From: an uncultured bacterium
GTDB lineage: Bacteria > Acidobacteriota > Thermoanaerobaculia > Thermoanaerobaculales > Thermoanaerobaculaceae
NCBI GenBank assembly: GCA_937924755.1
Contig: CALEVZ010000057.1
Span: 1 to 64,000, forward strand
DNA: 64,000 nucleotides
Direction of reading: 5' to 3'
Below the pieces are notes generated by a model. The model was not told where the DNA came from, made no database searches, and saw nothing but the letters and a program-made list of their open reading frames with translations. A program made the translations under genes and the position numbers. Below, one piece after another: positions 60,939-64,000 of this stretch. The stretch's first letter is position 1; every line of letters begins with the position of its first letter.

Positions 60939-60950
60939 CCTCGTGCCCAC

Positions 60951-61337
60951 CTATTTCTTAGTTGCCTTCTTCTTCTTGGCCACGGTCGCCCGGCGGGGGC
61001 CCTTGCGGGTGCGGGCGTTGGTGTGGGTGCGCTGACCGCGCACGGGCAGGCTGCGCCGGTGCCGGATCCCACGATAGGAACCGATCTCCATCAGGCGCTT
61101 GATGTTCATGGCGACGTCCTTGCGCAGATCACCCTCCACGTGGTAGTCGCCGTCCTGCAGGGTGCGGGTGATGCGGCGAATCTCGTCCTCCGAGAGATCC
61201 TTCACCTTGACGCCCAGGTCGACATTCGCCTGCTTTAAGATCTGCGCCGACAAGGAGCGGCCGATGCCGTAGATGTACGTGAGACCGATTTCCACCCGCT
61301 TGTTGGCGGGCAGATCGACGCCAGCGATGCGTGCCAC
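60951..61337 (-). CDS. rpsM: 30S ribosomal protein S13
   Basis: A 128-residue head protein: [33 protein letters not shown] and [20 protein letters not shown] with a Lys-rich tail contacting the P-site tRNA. It starts with GTG at 61337, with GGGAGGG 8 nt upstream. Confidence 0.98.
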   Translation of the reverse strand: MARIAGVDLPANKRVEIGLTYIYGIGRSLSAQILKQANVDLGVKVKDLSEDEIRRITRTLQDGDYHVEGDLRKDVAMNIKRLMEIGSYRGIRHRRSLPVRGQRTHTNARTRKGPRRATVAKKKKATKK

Positions 61338-61354
61338 CTTTCAAGCCCTCCCTG

Positions 61355-61468
61355 TCAGCCCTGCCGCTGCTTGTGTTTGGGGTTCTCGCAGATCACCCGG
61401 ACAACCCCCTTGCGAACGACGATCTTGCACTTGGCGCAGATCTTACGAACCGAAGAACGAACCTTCAT
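61355..61468 (-). CDS. rpmJ: 50S ribosomal protein L36
   Basis: A 37-residue zinc-ribbon protein: [20 protein letters not shown], then [13 protein letters not shown]. Ligands C11, C14, C27 and H32 are present, so it is the zinc-binding form. It sits between infA and rpsM as in most bacteria. Confidence 0.97.
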   Translation of the reverse strand: MKVRSSVRKICAKCKIVVRKGVVRVICENPKHKQRQG

Positions 61469-61518
61469 GGCTCTCTACCTTCCTGCCTCTAGAGCACACC
61501 GTTTCAGCCCTTCTCCCA

Positions 61519-61737
61519 TCACTTGTAGCGGTAGACGATGCGACCACGCGTCAGGTCATAGGGTGAGAGCTCCACCAATACCTTATCGCCCGGGAGGATG
61601 CGGATGAAGTGCTTGCGCATCTTGCCCGAGATGTGGGCCAGCACCTCGTGTCCGTTCTCCAGCTCGACGCGGAAGACCGCGTTGGGCAGGCTCTCCACCA
61701 CGGTGGCCATGACCTCGATGGCCTCCTCTTTCGTCAT
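61519..61737 (-). CDS. infA: Translation initiation factor IF-1
   Basis: A 72-residue S1/OB-fold protein that binds the 30S A site: [40 protein letters not shown] and the invariant end [22 protein letters not shown] lies 5 nt before the ATG. Confidence 0.98.
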   Translation of the reverse strand: MTKEEAIEVMATVVESLPNAVFRVELENGHEVLAHISGKMRKHFIRILPGDKVLVELSPYDLTRGRIVYRYK

Positions 61738-61746
61738 TCCCGCTCC

Positions 61747-62499
61747 TTACGTCCGTTCCAGCCCGAGCACCCAGGGGCCGTTGTGGGTCACGGCCACCGA
61801 GTACTCGAAATGGGCGGAAAGCTTACCGTCCTCGGTCCGGGCTGTCCAGCCGTCTTCATCAATGACGACTCCGGAAGCCCCCTGGTTGATCATCGGCTCG
61901 ATGGCCAGCACCAAACCCGGCCGCAGCTCCGGCCCACGACCGGCGGGACCGAAATTATACACCTGCGGTTCTTCGTGCAGCGCGCGGCCGATGCCGTGTC
62001 CGACGAACTCCCGCACCACCCCGTAGCCGTGACGCTCGGCGTGGGTCTGGATGACCTCGCCAATGTCCGACAGTCGCCGGCCCGGGCGGGCCACGGACAC
62101 CGCCCGCTGCAGGCATTCCCGGGTGACCTCGAGCAGCGCCTGGGCTTCGGCACTGATGGCCCCGACCGGCACGGTGACGGCGGCGTCGCCGTAGTACCCC
62201 TTCCAGATGACGCCGCAATCCACGGAAAGCACATCGCCTTCCTTCAAACGATGGCTTGGCGAAGGGATCCCGTGCACGATCACGTCGTTGACCGAGGTGC
62301 ACAGGGTGGCCGGAAACCCGCGATACCCTTTGAACGCCGGCATCGCACCGTGGCTACGAATGTACTCCTCCGCCAGCTCATCCAGCCGCGCCGTGGACAC
62401 CCCCGGCCTGGCGGCCTCCGCCACCACCTTGAGAGTTTTCAGCACGATGGCGTTGGCCTCGTGCATGAGCTCCAGCTCGGCGGAGGACTTCAGCACCAT
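61747..62499 (-). CDS. map: Methionine aminopeptidase, type I
   Basis: Removes the N-terminal Met from new proteins. The 250-residue protein has metal ligands in LSVDCGVIWKGYYGDAAVT (two Asp), VGHGIG (His), AIEPMIN (Glu) and FEYSVAVT (Glu), plus HGIPSPSHRLKEGD with the catalytic His. The ATG at 62499 overlaps the adk stop (TGATG); a GTG one codon earlier is the alternative. There is no N-terminal extension. Confidence 0.97.
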   Translation of the reverse strand: MVLKSSAELELMHEANAIVLKTLKVVAEAARPGVSTARLDELAEEYIRSHGAMPAFKGYRGFPATLCTSVNDVIVHGIPSPSHRLKEGDVLSVDCGVIWKGYYGDAAVTVPVGAISAEAQALLEVTRECLQRAVSVARPGRRLSDIGEVIQTHAERHGYGVVREFVGHGIGRALHEEPQVYNFGPAGRGPELRPGLVLAIEPMINQGASGVVIDEDGWTARTEDGKLSAHFEYSVAVTHNGPWVLGLERT

Positions 62500-63170
62500 C
62501 ACCGCTTCAGGCGCCCCATGGCCGCGCGCAACTCCTCGAAGATGGCGTCGGGAGAACCCACTCCCTGCACCTCGGCGAGGTTGCCGCGCGAGCGGTAGAA
62601 ACCCAGCAGAGGCGCGGTGCTCTCGTGGTAGACCCGCAACCGCTCCCGGATCACATCCTCACGATCGTCGGCGCGCTGCACCAGGGTGCCGCCGCAGGCG
62701 TCGCAGATCCCCTCCTGCCTGGGTGGGTTGTGCACCACGTGGAAGACGGCGCCGCAGACCGGACAGGAGCGCCGGCCGGTGAGGCGGGCGAGCAGCTCCT
62801 CGTCCGGAACGTTGATGTAGAGCGCCACGTCCACTCGCCGCCCCAGCTCGGCCAACAGGCCATCCAGCAGGGTGGCCTGGGCCAGGGTGCGGGGATAGCC
62901 GTCGAAGACGCACCCCGAACCCGCCTGCTGGGAGTGCAGCCGGCCCATGAGCATCTTGCCCACCAGCTCGTCGGGCACCAACTCGCCGCGCTGCATGTAC
63001 CCCTGCGCCTCGACGCCCAAGGGCGTGGCTCGCTTCACCTCGTCGCGCAGCAGGTCGCCGGTCGACAAATGGAGCAGCTCGAACGCCGCCGTGAGCCGTT
63101 TTGCCTGGGTTCCTTTGCCGCCCCCCGGCGGGCCCAGCAGCACCACGTCCACGGATCGAGCAACCATCAT
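62499..63170 (-). CDS. adk: Adenylate kinase with zinc-type LID
   Basis: Interconverts ATP, ADP and AMP. The 223-residue protein has the P-loop LLGPPGGGKGTQAKRL, the AMP-binding HLSTGDLLRDEV, FDGYPRTLAQA and a LID with two Cys pairs (CPVCGAVFH and CDACGG), which form a zinc site in long-type enzymes. The ATG at 63170 lies 4 nt after the secY stop. Confidence 0.97.
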   Translation of the reverse strand: MMVARSVDVVLLGPPGGGKGTQAKRLTAAFELLHLSTGDLLRDEVKRATPLGVEAQGYMQRGELVPDELVGKMLMGRLHSQQAGSGCVFDGYPRTLAQATLLDGLLAELGRRVDVALYINVPDEELLARLTGRRSCPVCGAVFHVVHNPPRQEGICDACGGTLVQRADDREDVIRERLRVYHESTAPLLGFYRSRGNLAEVQGVGSPDAIFEELRAAMGRLKR

Positions 63171-63174
63171 TTCT

Positions 63175-64000
63175 TCACCCCCTCCGTCCTCGAATACGGC
63201 GGCCCTTGACGAACCCATCGTAGTGGCGCATGACCATCTGCGCCTCGATCTGCTGCACGGTGTCCATGGCCACACCGACGACGATCAGGAGTGAGGTCCC
63301 CCCGAAGAAGAACTTGACGCCCAGACCTTCGGTGAACCAGCGCGGCAGGAAGGCGTCCAGGGTGGGGCCGATGAAGGGAATGGTAGCCACCTTGAAGCCG
63401 GCGATGAGGATTTCCGGCAGGATCGCCACCAAGGCCAGGTACACCGCCCCCACCAGGGTGATGCGCGTGAGCACCGTATCGATGAAATCGGCGGTGCGCT
63501 GCCCCGGCCGGATACCGGGGATGAACCCGCCGTACTTGCGCATGTTCTCGGCGGTATCCTGGGGGTTGAAGATGATCGACGTGTAGAAGTAGCAGAAGAA
63601 GATGATCGACACGATGTAGATGAGGTTATACAGAGGCTCGCCCCAGGCCAGCACACGGGTGAGGTAGCGGGTCACCTCGTTGTCGATCATGGTGCCGATG
63701 GTCTGGGGGAACGACATGATCGAGGCCGCGAAAATTACCGGGATGACGCCGCCGGTGTTGAGGCGCAGCGGCAGGTAGGTGCTCTGCCCCCCGTACATGC
63801 GCCGCCCCACCACGCGCTTGGCGTACTGCACCGGAATGCGGCGTTGCGCCCGTTCCATCATGACGATAGCCGCCACCACCACGAGGGCGAACACCACGAA
63901 CAGCACGGCCACGATGATGGACATGCTACCGGTCCGCAAATCTTCGATCGTATTGAAGATGGCTTGCGGGAGACCAACCACGATGCCGGCGAAGATGATG
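63175..64000 (-). CDS. secY: Protein translocase subunit SecY (C-terminal part)
   Basis: The C-terminal 274 residues of the SecYEG channel; the N-terminal part lies beyond the right edge. ERAQRRIPVQYAKRVVGRRM, LPLRLNTGGVIPVIFA, IIFNPQDTAENMRKYGGFIPGIRPG and a late helix region with GGTSLLIVVGVAMDTVQQIEAQ are characteristic SecY segments covering roughly TM5 to TM10. The end, HYDGFVKGRRIRGRRG, is the basic cytoplasmic tail. Confidence 0.97.
   Translation of the reverse strand, partial: IIFAGIVVGLPQAIFNTIEDLRTGSMSIIVAVLFVVFALVVVAAIVMMERAQRRIPVQYAKRVVGRRMYGGQSTYLPLRLNTGGVIPVIFAASIMSFPQTIGTMIDNEVTRYLTRVLAWGEPLYNLIYIVSIIFFCYFYTSIIFNPQDTAENMRKYGGFIPGIRPGQRTADFIDTVLTRITLVGAVYLALVAILPEILIAGFKVATIPFIGPTLDAFLPRWFTEGLGVKFFFGGTSLLIVVGVAMDTVQQIEAQMVMRHYDGFVKGRRIRGRRG

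Noticed and set aside
1-64000. tRNA, rRNA, IS elements, prophage or integration sites
   Set aside because: Scanning by eye gave no cloverleaf with conserved arms, no rRNA-like sequence, no transposase or phage motif, and no target-site duplications. A covariance search would be needed to exclude a tRNA fully.

Overview
The window is about 70% GC and densely coded. It looks like a chromosome segment from an uncultured or little-studied Gram-negative bacterium. My best placement is Acidobacteriota, probably a Thermoanaerobaculia-like lineage; this is inference. It rests on secreted proteins that end in three SLH-like repeats carrying a Gly-Cys-Gly-Gly-Gly-Asn-Tyr-Cys-Pro signature, on a decayed gene with GVxG repeats and its characteristic C-terminal domain, on several secreted proteins of unknown function, and on a spc/alpha ribosomal cluster (secY-adk-map-infA-rpmJ-rpsM-rpsK-rpsD-rpoA-rplQ). 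No rRNA, tRNA, CRISPR array, IS element or prophage was seen.

Layout. 0-10.4 kb is a surface-glycan region: a GT39-like membrane protein, a sulfotransferase, a Wzm/Wzt-type ABC exporter with a coupled GT2 glycosyltransferase, and on the opposite strand a 1561-residue fusion of polysaccharide pyruvyl transferase, two GT-B glycosyltransferases, a coiled coil and a GT2 domain. 10.5-22.5 kb is a secretome region: a subtilase and a 1757-residue multidomain protein with the same C-terminal triple repeat, a CgeB-like glycosyltransferase between them, a lipoprotein, and a secreted protein of unknown function. The 1757-residue gene has a good sigma70-type promoter and a structured leader of about 275 nt.

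22.5-36.5 kb is mixed metabolism and transport: a DUF2007 protein, a CDF metal transporter, a class I-like HMG-CoA reductase with an extra N-terminal domain, a Nudix hydrolase, a pseudogene, two SAM-fold proteins, a DUF1684 protein with an apparent C-tract frameshift, an SLC13 carrier with four RCK_C domains, a penicillin-acylase-type hydrolase and MurB. 36.8-46.8 kb holds a small protein coupled to RidA, an HD/SpoT-like protein, an M23 peptidase, a three-gene type III polyketide cassette (methyltransferase, flavoprotein, ketosynthase), a multiheme NapC/NirT-type cytochrome, a GT28-like glycosyltransferase, a tandem PH-like membrane protein and a cupin.

46.9-58.5 kb has infC with an ATT start codon, a secreted PKD protein, a response regulator, a YceI protein, a hybrid histidine kinase translationally coupled to an alpha-oxoamine synthase, an M14 peptidase and a large membrane protein. 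58.5-64 kb is the 3' half of the spc/alpha operon on the minus strand, cut off inside secY.

How the parts work together. The first 20 kb plausibly builds, exports and decorates a cell-surface polysaccharide and a protein layer; the pyruvyl transferase beside SLH-like proteins recalls pyruvylated cell-wall polymers that bind SLH domains in other bacteria, but that link is only a hypothesis here. A GC-hairpin repeat with GTGTCC-type flanks occurs in two gene-free stretches, with a fragment in a third.
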